A stretch of 11,116 nucleotides of DNA, from contig CAIMFE010000138.1 of the NCBI GenBank assembly GCA_903840235.1, positions 1 through 11,116 on the forward strand, written 5' to 3'. This DNA is from an uncultured Opitutia bacterium (lineage in GTDB: Bacteria; Verrucomicrobiota; Verrucomicrobiia; Opitutales; UBA953). Shown here in pieces: positions 1-7,701 of the stretch (position 1 is the stretch's first letter; the number at the start of each line of letters is the position of its first letter). Under the pieces are notes generated by a model. That model saw only the letters and a list, made by a program, of their open reading frames with translations. It was not told where the DNA came from and did not search any database. Both the position numbers and the translations under genes were made by a program.

Positions 1-1843
1 GTTGAAGATTGCCCCGCAAAGAAATTACCGGACCAGCCAGCGCGGCGGGTTTACGCCAATCCCACAAAACACTGCCATGCACCGCACCATCCTCTTCCGA
101 CTTTCCTCCAGCTAATTCTTCAATCCCAATTCGAGTGTATTGCGAACTGGTATCTACGGATAGCGTCACCCGACGAAAAGGTGCAGTTAATAAGGTGAAA
201 TCATCCATGCGCACCCGCCCTTTAACATCCGCCGACACATTTCCCCAGCGCCCAACCACATCAATCGTAGCCCGCGGATCTTTTTTAATCTCAAACATTT
301 TCCATGTATCTACCCACCAGCCTCCTAGAATTTCATTTAAAGTATTAGGGTGAACATCACCGCGTAGCCGTAAATTAAATTCACCTTTAGGTTCGAGGGC
401 ACAATCCAACTCACCGCGAATGGTGGTGAGTTGTAGGTTTCTTAATTGGAGTGGGAAGGGCTTCCGCTCGGGCGAAAAAGAAAATCGGGTGACCATCGCG
501 AGATCTGGATTTGACGACAGACTTTTTTGACTGATGCCGAGGGCGTCTAAACCGGTGAAACTGATTTCACCTTCGGCCCACTTAAATTGTTGTCCGTGTT
601 CAATCTGGGTTTGCGATAAACCGATGTAGCCGTTAAGTTTAACGCGCGATTGCTTGAGTAGTTCTTTGATGCTCGAAAACGCATTCAACTCATTGGCGGA
701 GATTTGCGCATAATGAATTTTCCAGGAGAAATCACCCACTGGACTGGTCGACGAGTTTGTCCAACTGAGTTCGCCCACGGCTTCAGACTCACGGCTCTGA
801 CTTTCAAAAACTGCTCGAATGCCGGCCATTTCATTAATCCGTTGCGGCGTAAACTTCGCACGGAATTGAATACCGTCTAATTGGGGCAGGGAACCGTCGA
901 CCCCAATAATGTGTCCAGAAATCGAGCGATTTTGCTCCGCTCCACTCATTTCAACCAGGATATGTTTAATGCTGTAGTTCTTATAACTTAAATAATCTAC
1001 CGCACTCTGCAGAGACCATTGCTCAATGAACCCCTGCTTGTTGATTTGAATCCGACCGAGTATCTCTAAGGTGCGAGCGCGAAAGTTCGCCGCACTCGTT
1101 GTGCTTTCGTGATTAGCTAATACGGCTTGGAGTTTAAGTTCCGCTCCGCCTGTCGCCTCACCATTGGCATCTATTTGAATAGATCCTCCGCCCGCTTCTT
1201 TTGTCAGCGCCACGATTTCTTCCAGAGTGCTTAAGTACCTGCGGGTAGACTGCGCCATGGTTGTCGTCGGCTGTGCGGACTCCTCTAAGAGATCATTTTG
1301 AATACTCAAAAGGTTGAGGGGTAATTCCCCTTCTAGTGAAACAACAAAATTACCCGTCCGCGTGCGGCAAATAGGAGCCGTCAGCCAATTTCCTTTGCGT
1401 ACTAAATCGATGCGGAGGTCTTCCAATAAAAGATGCTTCTCGCCCATTTGTGAAATGCTTGCGGGGCAAAATATCTTACCGCCGCGGAGATTAAATCTCT
1501 GCGGGGAAATTTTTAGGAAAAATAAACTACTCGGAGAGATTTGAAATTCTACTCGCTCCGCCGTAAATACTTCACCGGTGATGCCTTCGACTTCCGCGGT
1601 CAGGTCATCCACCGCCAAGGAAAGATCCGGTTGAATCCATAAATTTCTCGCCTGAATTTTAACTCCTTTTTGTTCTATTTGATGTAAGATAATTTGACTA
1701 ATACTTTCAGGTAAGCGAACGGGAATTTGGTTATTAGCTACCCATAAAAGTAGTAATTGAAAGAGGAGTAAGAAAACTAAAATGGCTGTCCCTAAACTAC
1801 GGACTATTTTTTTAAATCGGCTGGTCGATTTATCTTCACTCAT
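1..1843 (-). CDS. AsmA-like/DUF3971-like envelope protein, C-terminus cut by window edge
   Basis: The minus strand is open without a stop from the ATG at 1843 to the left edge, giving about 614 codons of an incomplete gene. The product has a basic, Ser/Lys-rich cytoplasmic N-terminus, one hydrophobic segment (about residues 17-37) and then a long, mostly beta-type, weakly conserved periplasmic region. Just after the anchor comes a pattern of the form 'G-V-K-I-Q-A-R-N-L' followed by repeated short strands that end in 'dL/rL'. This is typical of AsmA, TamB and DUF3971 proteins, which sit in the inner membrane, span the periplasm and are linked to lipid transfer and outer-membrane assembly. Its ATG overlaps the stop of the DUF4340 gene as ATGA, and no Shine-Dalgarno sequence is visible, so translational coupling is likely. 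The family call rests on architecture and general pattern, not on a decisive motif. A verrucomicrobial-type hypothetical protein of another superfamily remains possible. Confidence 0.72.
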   Translation of the reverse strand, partial: MSEDKSTSRFKKIVRSLGTAILVFLLLFQLLLLWVANNQIPVRLPESISQIILHQIEQKGVKIQARNLWIQPDLSLAVDDLTAEVEGITGEVFTAERVEFQISPSSLFFLKISPQRFNLRGGKIFCPASISQMGEKHLLLEDLRIDLVRKGNWLTAPICRTRTGNFVVSLEGELPLNLLSIQNDLLEESAQPTTTMAQSTRRYLSTLEEIVALTKEAGGGSIQIDANGEATGGAELKLQAVLANHESTTSAANFRARTLEILGRIQINKQGFIEQWSLQSAVDYLSYKNYSIKHILVEMSGAEQNRSISGHIIGVDGSLPQLDGIQFRAKFTPQRINEMAGIRAVFESQSRESEAVGELSWTNSSTSPVGDFSWKIHYAQISANELNAFSSIKELLKQSRVKLNGYIGLSQTQIEHGQQFKWAEGEISFTGLDALGISQKSLSSNPDLAMVTRFSFSPERKPFPLQLRNLQLTTIRGELDCALEPKGEFNLRLRGDVHPNTLNEILGGWWVDTWKMFEIKKDPRATIDVVGRWGNVSADVKGRVRMDDFTLLTAPFRRVTLSVDTSSQYTRIGIEELAGGKSEEDGAVHGSVLWDWRKPAALAGPVISLRGNLQ

Positions 1844-3681
1844 CGACTGGTACTATTGAGCAGGGGGATGAGGATTTCGGCTAAAGTAGGGTCGAGCAAG
1901 AAACTGTCGTCGTCATTTTCATCACGCAATAACACGGCGGTGTTATTGAGTGGTTCGGTGCACCAGTAGTTGCGAAGTGATTCGCTGGCTCCCGTAGATC
2001 CCGCCGCCGCTTGATCAGTGATTCGTAGTAAATATTTCCATTCACCCGCGCCGATATCTCGCGTGGGAAATTCGGTCGCCTTCACTTGTGCGAGGGTGTA
2101 AGCCAGTCGACGACTGGTAGCTGCATCAAGTCGGCCCGTGCCCGCCCAGTTCCCGTCGGGTCCGAGTCGTGCCTCGCCAATCACCTTACCGTCTTTACGT
2201 TCTACCAGGCGTAGGCCGACCACTTTTGTTCCCGTGGCTAATTCATTGATGACTCGATTTCTCCAAAATTGTGGAGCCACATTTTGGTAAGCATTACGCA
2301 GGAGTGACACTTCGCAAACCCCAGCAAAAGCAGCCCCTTTTTGGTGTACTAGATAAGTTCCCGCAGGTTTGTTTTCGGGCCCTGGATAAAAAGACACCGA
2401 AATTTTTTCGCCGCCAATTTCGATTTCAACTTTGTGCAATGGTTCCGCGGGCAGACTCGCTGCAGGGACCAACCAAGTTTCATTTAAAGTCTTTTCACCT
2501 TGGCGTAAATTAATGGCTCGGAGCTGACTTAAGTCGCCCAAGAATTCTTTGATTAACTGATTATCACCTTCGCGACGTTGAATGGCGGTTGAACCAGGCA
2601 CGACAGGAATTTCCCAGCGCGTATCTTTGCCGGTAGATTCGAGGCGGTGTAAAGTGATGGTGCGCCCACCGGAACTTAAATTAAATCCAGTCACAATTTC
2701 CGGATCGAAATCAACGGGGCGGGTTGAGGTAAGAATGGCTTTCGGAATATACCACCCACCTAGGTCTTTGGTTTCGATTAGAAATACGGCGTCACTCTCT
2801 TCGAGTTTCGCCCAGCACTGGGTCGTATTTTTTATACCCTGTTTCCCAATCAGCAAAACTTGACGACGAGAGCTACCTTCTAACGCAATACGGATGACGG
2901 GATCAGCTAGTCCCATGTCATCAGACATTTTTTCGGCAAATTGTAGAACGCGAATATTAACTAAATTAGAGAGGGCTTGCGTGATTCTTTCAGGGTCAGC
3001 GAGTGTTTCAAAGGGTGCGGTAAATCGCCATTCTGCACCTTGTCCTCGTCGACCAGGTCGTGCCCGTTCTTCATAAGAAAGATTAGTCACCACGTCCGCG
3101 TTATCTATTTTTCGGCGGGTAGAAATCGCGCGGACTTCAAATTCCGCAATTTCAAAAACTTTATCTACCCGATAGGTTTCAGGCTTAGCTTCAAGGGCGG
3201 CAGCGAGTGCATCACCTACGGGAATAATTTTTTGATTATCCGCAGTTAAAATAAAGAGCCGGCGCGTTTCTTTATTCTCTCCGATTTTAATTTCTTGAGT
3301 CTGGTTATTCTCCGTCACCGCTTTAAGTATCCATCGCGGTTTTTGTAGGCCGTAGGTTTCTAAATTGCTACCGTTGGCCTTGACTTCGTTCACGGTAAAA
3401 CCTTTTTCGCTATCGATAAAACGGAGTTCATCGATAATGCGTTGGACTGACCATAAATTTGCCGCCCATTTATAGGGAGAGTTTACATACCAAAACGCAC
3501 CCTTTTTTTCTAAGGCGATTTTTGTGCCGTTATCATTAATTTCTAAACCTGTGATGCCGGTGGGGAAAAGTAAGTTCTGACTGATGGGGGCAACCGTGTG
3601 CGTGATACTGGCACGCCAGACGAGCCCAAACACCAGGAGGTTGGCGACAAATAAGATAAGGGTGGAGCGGGCAATCCGCAT
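1840..3681 (-). CDS. DUF4340 domain-containing membrane-anchored protein
   Basis: This 613-residue protein has an N-terminal anchor or uncleaved signal (about residues 7-23, after MRIAR) and a large extracytoplasmic part. After the anchor it shows the DUF4340 pattern: a strand ending in 'IALEKKGAFWYV', a Pro a few residues on, then an amphipathic helix of 'LWSVQRIIDELRFID' type and a strand leading to 'YGLQKP'. Similar Trp-to-helix modules recur near residues 218, 355 and 511, so the protein appears to be built of about four related units. DUF4340 proteins are regularly encoded beside GldG-type ABC auxiliary proteins, as here, but their biochemical role is unknown. The start lies 6 nt after the gldG-like stop; a weak AAGG precedes the ATG. 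The 3' end overlaps the AsmA-like gene by 4 nt. The family call is fairly secure from sequence pattern and neighbours; any role in ABC complex assembly or substrate handling is inference. Confidence 0.85.
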   Translation of the reverse strand: MRIARSTLILFVANLLVFGLVWRASITHTVAPISQNLLFPTGITGLEINDNGTKIALEKKGAFWYVNSPYKWAANLWSVQRIIDELRFIDSEKGFTVNEVKANGSNLETYGLQKPRWILKAVTENNQTQEIKIGENKETRRLFILTADNQKIIPVGDALAAALEAKPETYRVDKVFEIAEFEVRAISTRRKIDNADVVTNLSYEERARPGRRGQGAEWRFTAPFETLADPERITQALSNLVNIRVLQFAEKMSDDMGLADPVIRIALEGSSRRQVLLIGKQGIKNTTQCWAKLEESDAVFLIETKDLGGWYIPKAILTSTRPVDFDPEIVTGFNLSSGGRTITLHRLESTGKDTRWEIPVVPGSTAIQRREGDNQLIKEFLGDLSQLRAINLRQGEKTLNETWLVPAASLPAEPLHKVEIEIGGEKISVSFYPGPENKPAGTYLVHQKGAAFAGVCEVSLLRNAYQNVAPQFWRNRVINELATGTKVVGLRLVERKDGKVIGEARLGPDGNWAGTGRLDAATSRRLAYTLAQVKATEFPTRDIGAGEWKYLLRITDQAAAGSTGASESLRNYWCTEPLNNTAVLLRDENDDDSFLLDPTLAEILIPLLNSTSR

Positions 3682-3687
3682 AGGGCC

Positions 3688-5208
3688 TTAATTTCTGCGA
3701 CGCCAAATAGAAATCGCAAGCCCGAGTGCTAAAACAATTGCTGGAATACAGCCAAAGCGAAGGGCCAGGGCCCAGAAGTCTGCGGCTGTGGCGGTAATTT
3801 GATAGGCACTAGCAACGCGGGGGGTAATGGAGACGGCCCGATCGCGGTCAGCCAACCACGCCGCACTTTGGATGATGAAGGCCTGATTGCCCCCTCGATT
3901 AATTTTTTGATTTGTAGCGATGTCAGATGAACCAATGACCACTAAACGACCCCCCGAACTGGTCGTGCCTTTGCGAATGCCAGCCGCTCTCTCGGCAGCC
4001 ACCGCGACACTCAGCGGTCCAGGTTGATCGCGGTTGATGTCATATTTAAAGGGGCGACGTTGATAATCGGTTTCGCCCCATGAATTATCCGAGCTAAAAA
4101 TAAGCGGCGTGACGGAAAGAGTGCTATCGGGAGTGCTGCCGTCATCAAACTTAACATTTCTGAAACGAGAGCCGATGATGGGTAAATCTTGTTCTTGGAG
4201 AACGCGCGTTAGGGCATTCGGCTTATCGACTAGGCGACGCAGAACAATATCACCTTCCGCCGAACGTCCGGAGGCATCCTGCTCTTGAAGTTCACAGTCG
4301 GGAGAAAAAATCGCCCAGTCACTTAAAATCGTATCTAGGCCATGCGTGCGACCGGGTTCGATTAGTACTAAGACCCGACCATTTCTTTCATATAAATAAT
4401 TTTTAATTAATTCTACTTCGAGTGGTGAAAATGCAATTTGCGGACCCATGATGAATAAGACCGAAGTATCGCGCGGAATTTCCTTACTCGTGTTTAGATC
4501 CAGCGTGCGCAGGGTAAAATTACGATTTCGTAATTGTCGAGAGAGCTGCGACATACCGCGTAAGGGTGAAGAGTCTTCTAGTCCCAACTCTCCGTGACCT
4601 TTAATGATATAGCCAATCGCCGGTCGCTCTTCAGTAACTTCCAGCAAGGCCGAGGTTACCACAGACTCGCCTTTAAATAGAGCCTGATTGTTCGGGGTGA
4701 CATCCACCAACTCAGCTGAACTCACATATTTTACGCGAGTACCACAGAGAATAATTAAGACGGTATTGCGAGCGGGTGGACCATTTTGCGCCGCCACCTC
4801 GGATAATAATTCCTGATTCAATCCACTGCTGATTTGGGTTACATTAAACCATTCATTACCTTCTTTGCTCGATTCAAGTTTGTACGCCTCTAACAATTTT
4901 CCCAACTGCACACGTAGGGAAACATCATTCTCCGAAAAATTATCGTTAAGCACGAGTGCTCTCACCCAGTTTTTATTTTTATTATTTCCTGCCGGGCTTT
5001 TCCGACTCGCCACTTTAATGGTTTCAACGGATTCAGCGGATAGCGAGTGGCGGCGATCCGCGGTTAAGTCATAGCGAAAACGGAAGTCACTTTGCTCAGC
5101 CAGGAAATTCACCATGAGTGCTAAGCCAATCGCCAGAATCGTTTGAGTTAAGCGATTCAATCTCCGGATGGGACGCACAACACTAAAATCATCACCAGGC
5201 TTACTCAT
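3688..5208 (-). CDS. GldG-type ABC transporter auxiliary/substrate-binding-like protein
   Basis: This 506-residue protein matches the GldG / ABC_transp_aux layout. It has a short cytoplasmic N-terminus, a membrane segment (about residues 19-37), the hallmark 'YDLTADRRHSLSAES' at 46-60, a large periplasmic domain, and a C-terminal membrane segment (about 478-501) ending in the positive IWRRRN. Other family features are 'FKGESVVTSALLEVTEERP' at 178-196 leading into 'GHGE' at 204-207, a Rossmann-like 'VLVLIEPG' near 279-286, and 'GRLVVIGSSDIATN' at 419-432 followed by 'WLADRD' at 451-456. In Flavobacterium johnsoniae GldG works with GldA and GldF in an ABC complex needed for gliding, but homologues are widespread in non-gliding bacteria. 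The gene begins 1 nt after the permease stop, so the two are surely co-expressed. I leave the symbol blank because orthology to the gliding protein is not shown. The substrate is unknown. Confidence 0.9.
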   Translation of the reverse strand: MSKPGDDFSVVRPIRRLNRLTQTILAIGLALMVNFLAEQSDFRFRYDLTADRRHSLSAESVETIKVASRKSPAGNNKNKNWVRALVLNDNFSENDVSLRVQLGKLLEAYKLESSKEGNEWFNVTQISSGLNQELLSEVAAQNGPPARNTVLIILCGTRVKYVSSAELVDVTPNNQALFKGESVVTSALLEVTEERPAIGYIIKGHGELGLEDSSPLRGMSQLSRQLRNRNFTLRTLDLNTSKEIPRDTSVLFIMGPQIAFSPLEVELIKNYLYERNGRVLVLIEPGRTHGLDTILSDWAIFSPDCELQEQDASGRSAEGDIVLRRLVDKPNALTRVLQEQDLPIIGSRFRNVKFDDGSTPDSTLSVTPLIFSSDNSWGETDYQRRPFKYDINRDQPGPLSVAVAAERAAGIRKGTTSSGGRLVVIGSSDIATNQKINRGGNQAFIIQSAAWLADRDRAVSITPRVASAYQITATAADFWALALRFGCIPAIVLALGLAISIWRRRN

Positions 5209-5209
5209 T

Positions 5210-5971
5210 TTATTCTTGGCCCTCCACGGCTAAAACAGCCAACCCTAGGCATAATAAATTTCCAGTGATATAAAGAACTAAGGGACGAGAATCGATGACG
5301 CCCGCAGCGAAATCTTGAAGGTGCCCAAATGTTCTTAAATGTGAAGCAGGCTCGCGCAACCAACCGAGCCACGTCCAACTTTCAATCGGTAAAGATTCTA
5401 AAGCTCCGCCCGCGGCGGTAAGACCTAAGAGCGTGATAAAGGTGAGCAAGGCGGCGAGGGCCGAACTGCGCGTGAGGCAGCTGCATAAAATTCCGATGGC
5501 TACGTGAAGCAGTCCGCTCATGAAAATAAAAGAAAGCGCTCCGATCAGAACGCTCGGATCGCTGAGTCGCTGTTCATTGACTGAACCAAGACGAAGGTTC
5601 ACCAGCAGCGTGAAAGGAATGAATCCTAGCCAAAATATTACCCAGGTAATCCATGCCGATAAAAACTTTGCCCAGACAATAGCCGCAATACTCGCGGGCG
5701 TGGTGAGTAGCGATGAGAGGGTGCCCGCGCGACGCTCCTCTGAAAAACTGCGCATCGTGAGAAGCGGCAAAATACAAAGCAGGGGAAGCCAAAATAATTT
5801 AAAGGTTCCTTCAACGTGCGTCCACGGCTGCGGTGAACGACTGCATTCCAACAACGCGAACCAATAAATAGTCCCCATGAGCGTTAAAAAAAGTCCCGCC
5901 GTCGCCCAAGTATTCCAAGAATAAAGCGCGAGCTTTAGTTCATGGAAAAGTAATGTTTTAAAGTGTCGCAT
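5210..5971 (-). CDS. GldF-type ABC-2 transporter permease
   Basis: This 253-residue integral membrane protein has about six hydrophobic segments (near residues 23-41, 58-72, 97-125, 140-164, 170-188 and 230-248). The loop after the second segment holds 'TMRSFSEERRAGTLSSLLT' at 72-90, the conserved cytoplasmic coupling motif of GldF/ABC-2 permeases (family form: MR-x-F/L-x-EE-x-x-x-GT-x-x-x-L). The C-terminal 'HLRTFGHLQDFAAGVIDSR' at 211-229 matches the amphipathic stretch typical of GldF-like proteins before the last membrane span. It would form the membrane channel for the ATPase encoded just upstream. The ATG lies 1 nt after the ATPase stop; no clear Shine-Dalgarno sequence is seen, so initiation probably relies on reinitiation. 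Length is normal for the family. It could act as a homodimer, or pair with membrane spans of the GldG-like protein. Confidence 0.92.
   Translation of the reverse strand: MRHFKTLLFHELKLALYSWNTWATAGLFLTLMGTIYWFALLECSRSPQPWTHVEGTFKLFWLPLLCILPLLTMRSFSEERRAGTLSSLLTTPASIAAIVWAKFLSAWITWVIFWLGFIPFTLLVNLRLGSVNEQRLSDPSVLIGALSFIFMSGLLHVAIGILCSCLTRSSALAALLTFITLLGLTAAGGALESLPIESWTWLGWLREPASHLRTFGHLQDFAAGVIDSRPLVLYITGNLLCLGLAVLAVEGQE
5220..5225 (-). promoter_or_regulatory. Shine-Dalgarno-like site of the GldG-type gene
   Basis: The minus strand reads GGAGGG inside the last codons of the permease gene, about 11 bases before the ATG at 5208. The spacing is somewhat long but the match to the anti-Shine-Dalgarno is strong. 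It supports the start at 5208. Confidence 0.5.
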
Positions 5972-5972
5972 C

Positions 5973-6962
5973 TTAGTTTTTTAATCCGTCGTTCGTGGTT
6001 CGTCGTGTGGCCGCTAAGAAAATATCTTCTAAGCCGTAATGTTCTTCGGCGATTTCGCGTAAGGCCACACCTGCTTTGATTAAATGAGCGGCTAAATTTT
6101 CCCTGATGGGCGATGAGGTCGGAATCGCAATTTGATACCGCACCCAGCCTCCATCCAAGCTTTCCTGAATTTCAATTTTGGTCGCACTCTCAATTTGTAA
6201 GCAAATTTCCAAAAGTTGGGCGAGGGGAGTGTTGCTCGTTAACTTAAAGACTGCGTTGGGTAAAAGTTCGCGCCGCAAGTCCTCGGTCTTACCTTGAGCC
6301 ACTAGACGTCCGCGATTAATAATCACGACTTTGTCACAGACCTGTTCGACTTCATGTAAAATGTGGCTCGAAATGAGCACGGCCATTTGCCCGCGCAGTG
6401 AACGAATTAAATCACGAATCCCTAAAATTTGATGTGGATCCAAGCCAATCGTCGGCTCGTCCAAAATAATGACTTTTGGTTGAGCGAGCAGGGCATCAGC
6501 AATGCCAACGCGTTGACGAAATCCTTTGGACAGATGTCCAATGAGTCGACCTTTAGCGCGACGGATTAAATCACAATCAATCATCACTTTTTCGACGCGG
6601 GCTTGAACGTCTTTATTTTCTACGTTCTTCAGTTTTGCGCGCAGCGTTAAATATTCTTCGACGCGTAAATCATCGGGCAGCGGATTGTTTTCTGGCATAT
6701 ACGCCAAATGGCTTTTAGCTGCCGCGGGATTCAGCGAAACAGATTCTCCCCAGATAGTGGCCCGACCTGAGGTGCCCGCCATCGTGCCCGCCAAAATTTT
6801 CATCGTCGTCGATTTGCCCGCGCCGTTCGGACCTAAAAATCCGACAATCTCACCGGGTGCGACGGTGAAGGATAAATCTTCAATCGCGGTAAGGGAACCG
6901 TATCTCTTGGTCAGTAATTCAGCCACCACGGCGGCAACGGGCTGCGTCGTGGGTTCGGTCAT
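5973..6962 (-). CDS. GldA-type ABC transporter ATP-binding protein
   Basis: This 329-residue cytoplasmic ATPase powers the adjacent permease. All nucleotide-binding motifs are present: Walker A GPNGAGKST at 44-52, ABC signature LSKGFRQR at 144-151, Walker B VIILDEP at 164-170 with catalytic Glu169, D-loop GLDP at 173-176, and switch His200 in SSH. The Q-loop position reads YMPENNPLP (88-96), with Glu in place of the usual Gln; this is common in the GldA/DrrA-like subfamily and is not a defect. After the core there is an extension of about 100 residues, as in GldA-like and EcsA-like subunits. The start is supported by a good AAGGA seven bases upstream that lies inside the end of the TPR gene, whose stop is 1 nt away. 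ATPase function is certain; the GldA-type assignment follows from the neighbouring GldF- and GldG-like genes. Confidence 0.96.
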   Translation of the reverse strand: MTEPTTQPVAAVVAELLTKRYGSLTAIEDLSFTVAPGEIVGFLGPNGAGKSTTMKILAGTMAGTSGRATIWGESVSLNPAAAKSHLAYMPENNPLPDDLRVEEYLTLRAKLKNVENKDVQARVEKVMIDCDLIRRAKGRLIGHLSKGFRQRVGIADALLAQPKVIILDEPTIGLDPHQILGIRDLIRSLRGQMAVLISSHILHEVEQVCDKVVIINRGRLVAQGKTEDLRRELLPNAVFKLTSNTPLAQLLEICLQIESATKIEIQESLDGGWVRYQIAIPTSSPIRENLAAHLIKAGVALREIAEEHYGLEDIFLAATRRTTNDGLKN

Positions 6963-6963
6963 T

Positions 6964-7701
6964 TTATTTTCCTTTTGAGGGAATCAGATCGGGCGTCAGA
7001 GGCGTCAATAAAGCAGGCTCAGAACGCACCAACCAAGTTTTATCTTGGGCCCAAACGTGTGTGGCCTGCAGACGTTTATCCATGAGGTTAATCCATTTGG
7101 CCGCGCCCGCATTATCGCCGCGGGTTAATGCTAAGTTTGCTAAAACATACATCGCATAACCTTTTAAAGTTTCGGGAGCGGAATTATCTTCGGCGACACT
7201 GGTGATGATGGCTTCAGCGTTGGCTTGTCCTAATTCCTGACGACTCAGTCCGGAAAAAAGTTTTGCTCTCGCCGCAATCGCACGAACAGCCGCAGTTTCC
7301 CCAGCGATGGCTGCGATGGCCGCCGCTTCATCATAAGTTTTGGCCGCTTCGGTTAATTTATTTTTTCTGCGTAAATCATCAGCCACTTCAATGAGTGCAA
7401 TGGCTGCTAAAGGTTCTTTGGGGTGAGCCGCTGCAAATGCCCGGCGCGCGGTTTCATCCTGGCAGGCGACATACGATTCTCCCAAGGCTTCGTGTTGGGC
7501 TTCTTTCCAGAAATAAAAAGCTAAGAATGCAAGTACTCCGACGACAACGGAGGTGATGGATCGAACGATGACCGTTTGGTTTCTTTCCCAGAAGAGCCAG
7601 AGGCGATCCTCGGCATCAGCATTGGCAAAATCTTCATCTACGACGACTAAATTACGGTCGTCATCGGCTTTGGTGCGTTTGGGTGGACGGTTTTCAGACA
7701 T
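6964..7701 (-). CDS. Membrane-anchored TPR-like protein (YfgM/TPR_21-like)
   Basis: This 245-residue protein has a hydrophilic, acidic N-terminus of about 43 residues containing 'WLFWERNQ', one membrane segment (about 44-65, rich in V, L and F) and an Ala-rich helical C-terminal region. Paired helices such as 'EPLAAIALIEVADDLRRK', 'LTEAAKTYDEAAAIA' and 'YAMYVLANLALTRGDNAGAA' look like degenerate tetratricopeptide repeats. The order (cytoplasmic tail, single span, periplasmic TPR) is that of YfgM/TPR_21 proteins, which associate with the Sec translocon in E. coli. I place the start at the ATG at 7701, encoding MSENRPPK, because AAGG lies about nine bases before it and the protein then begins with a normal charged tail. 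Upstream ATG 7719 or TTG 7785 would add unlikely residues. It heads the six-gene run and ends 1 nt before the ATPase, so a role in the ABC machine is plausible but not shown. Confidence 0.8.
   Translation of the reverse strand: MSENRPPKRTKADDDRNLVVVDEDFANADAEDRLWLFWERNQTVIVRSITSVVVGVLAFLAFYFWKEAQHEALGESYVACQDETARRAFAAAHPKEPLAAIALIEVADDLRRKNKLTEAAKTYDEAAAIAAIAGETAAVRAIAARAKLFSGLSRQELGQANAEAIITSVAEDNSAPETLKGYAMYVLANLALTRGDNAGAAKWINLMDKRLQATHVWAQDKTWLVRSEPALLTPLTPDLIPSKGK
6970..6974 (-). promoter_or_regulatory. Shine-Dalgarno site of the ABC ATPase gene
   Basis: The minus strand reads AAGGA, seven bases before the ATG at 6962. It sits within the last codons of the upstream TPR gene. It supports the chosen ATPase start and is one of the best ribosome binding sites in this cluster. 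Confidence 0.7.

Noticed and set aside
9..353. Plus-strand open frame of 114 codons
   Set aside because: It lies wholly antisense to the AsmA-like frame, has low-complexity Ser/Pro/Thr composition and no recognisable domain or ribosome binding site.
5520..5867. Plus-strand open frame of 115 codons antisense to the permease
   Set aside because: The permease on the opposite strand carries clear family motifs; this frame encodes a basic, Ser/Arg-rich product typical of a shadow.
6690..6720. Q-loop Gln to Glu change in the ABC ATPase as a sign of inactivity
   Set aside because: The YMPEN-type Q-loop with Glu is common in this ATPase subfamily, and all other catalytic residues are intact.
6685..6978. 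Plus-strand open frame opposite the ATPase N-terminus
   Set aside because: It is the complement of the Walker A region, and the opposite frame is a certain gene.
2464..7040. Shared 13-mer accaaccaagttt in the DUF4340 gene (about 2468) and the TPR gene (about 7029)
   Set aside because: Both encode Thr-Trp-Leu-Val in coding sequence with no flanking similarity; best explained by chance and codon choice.
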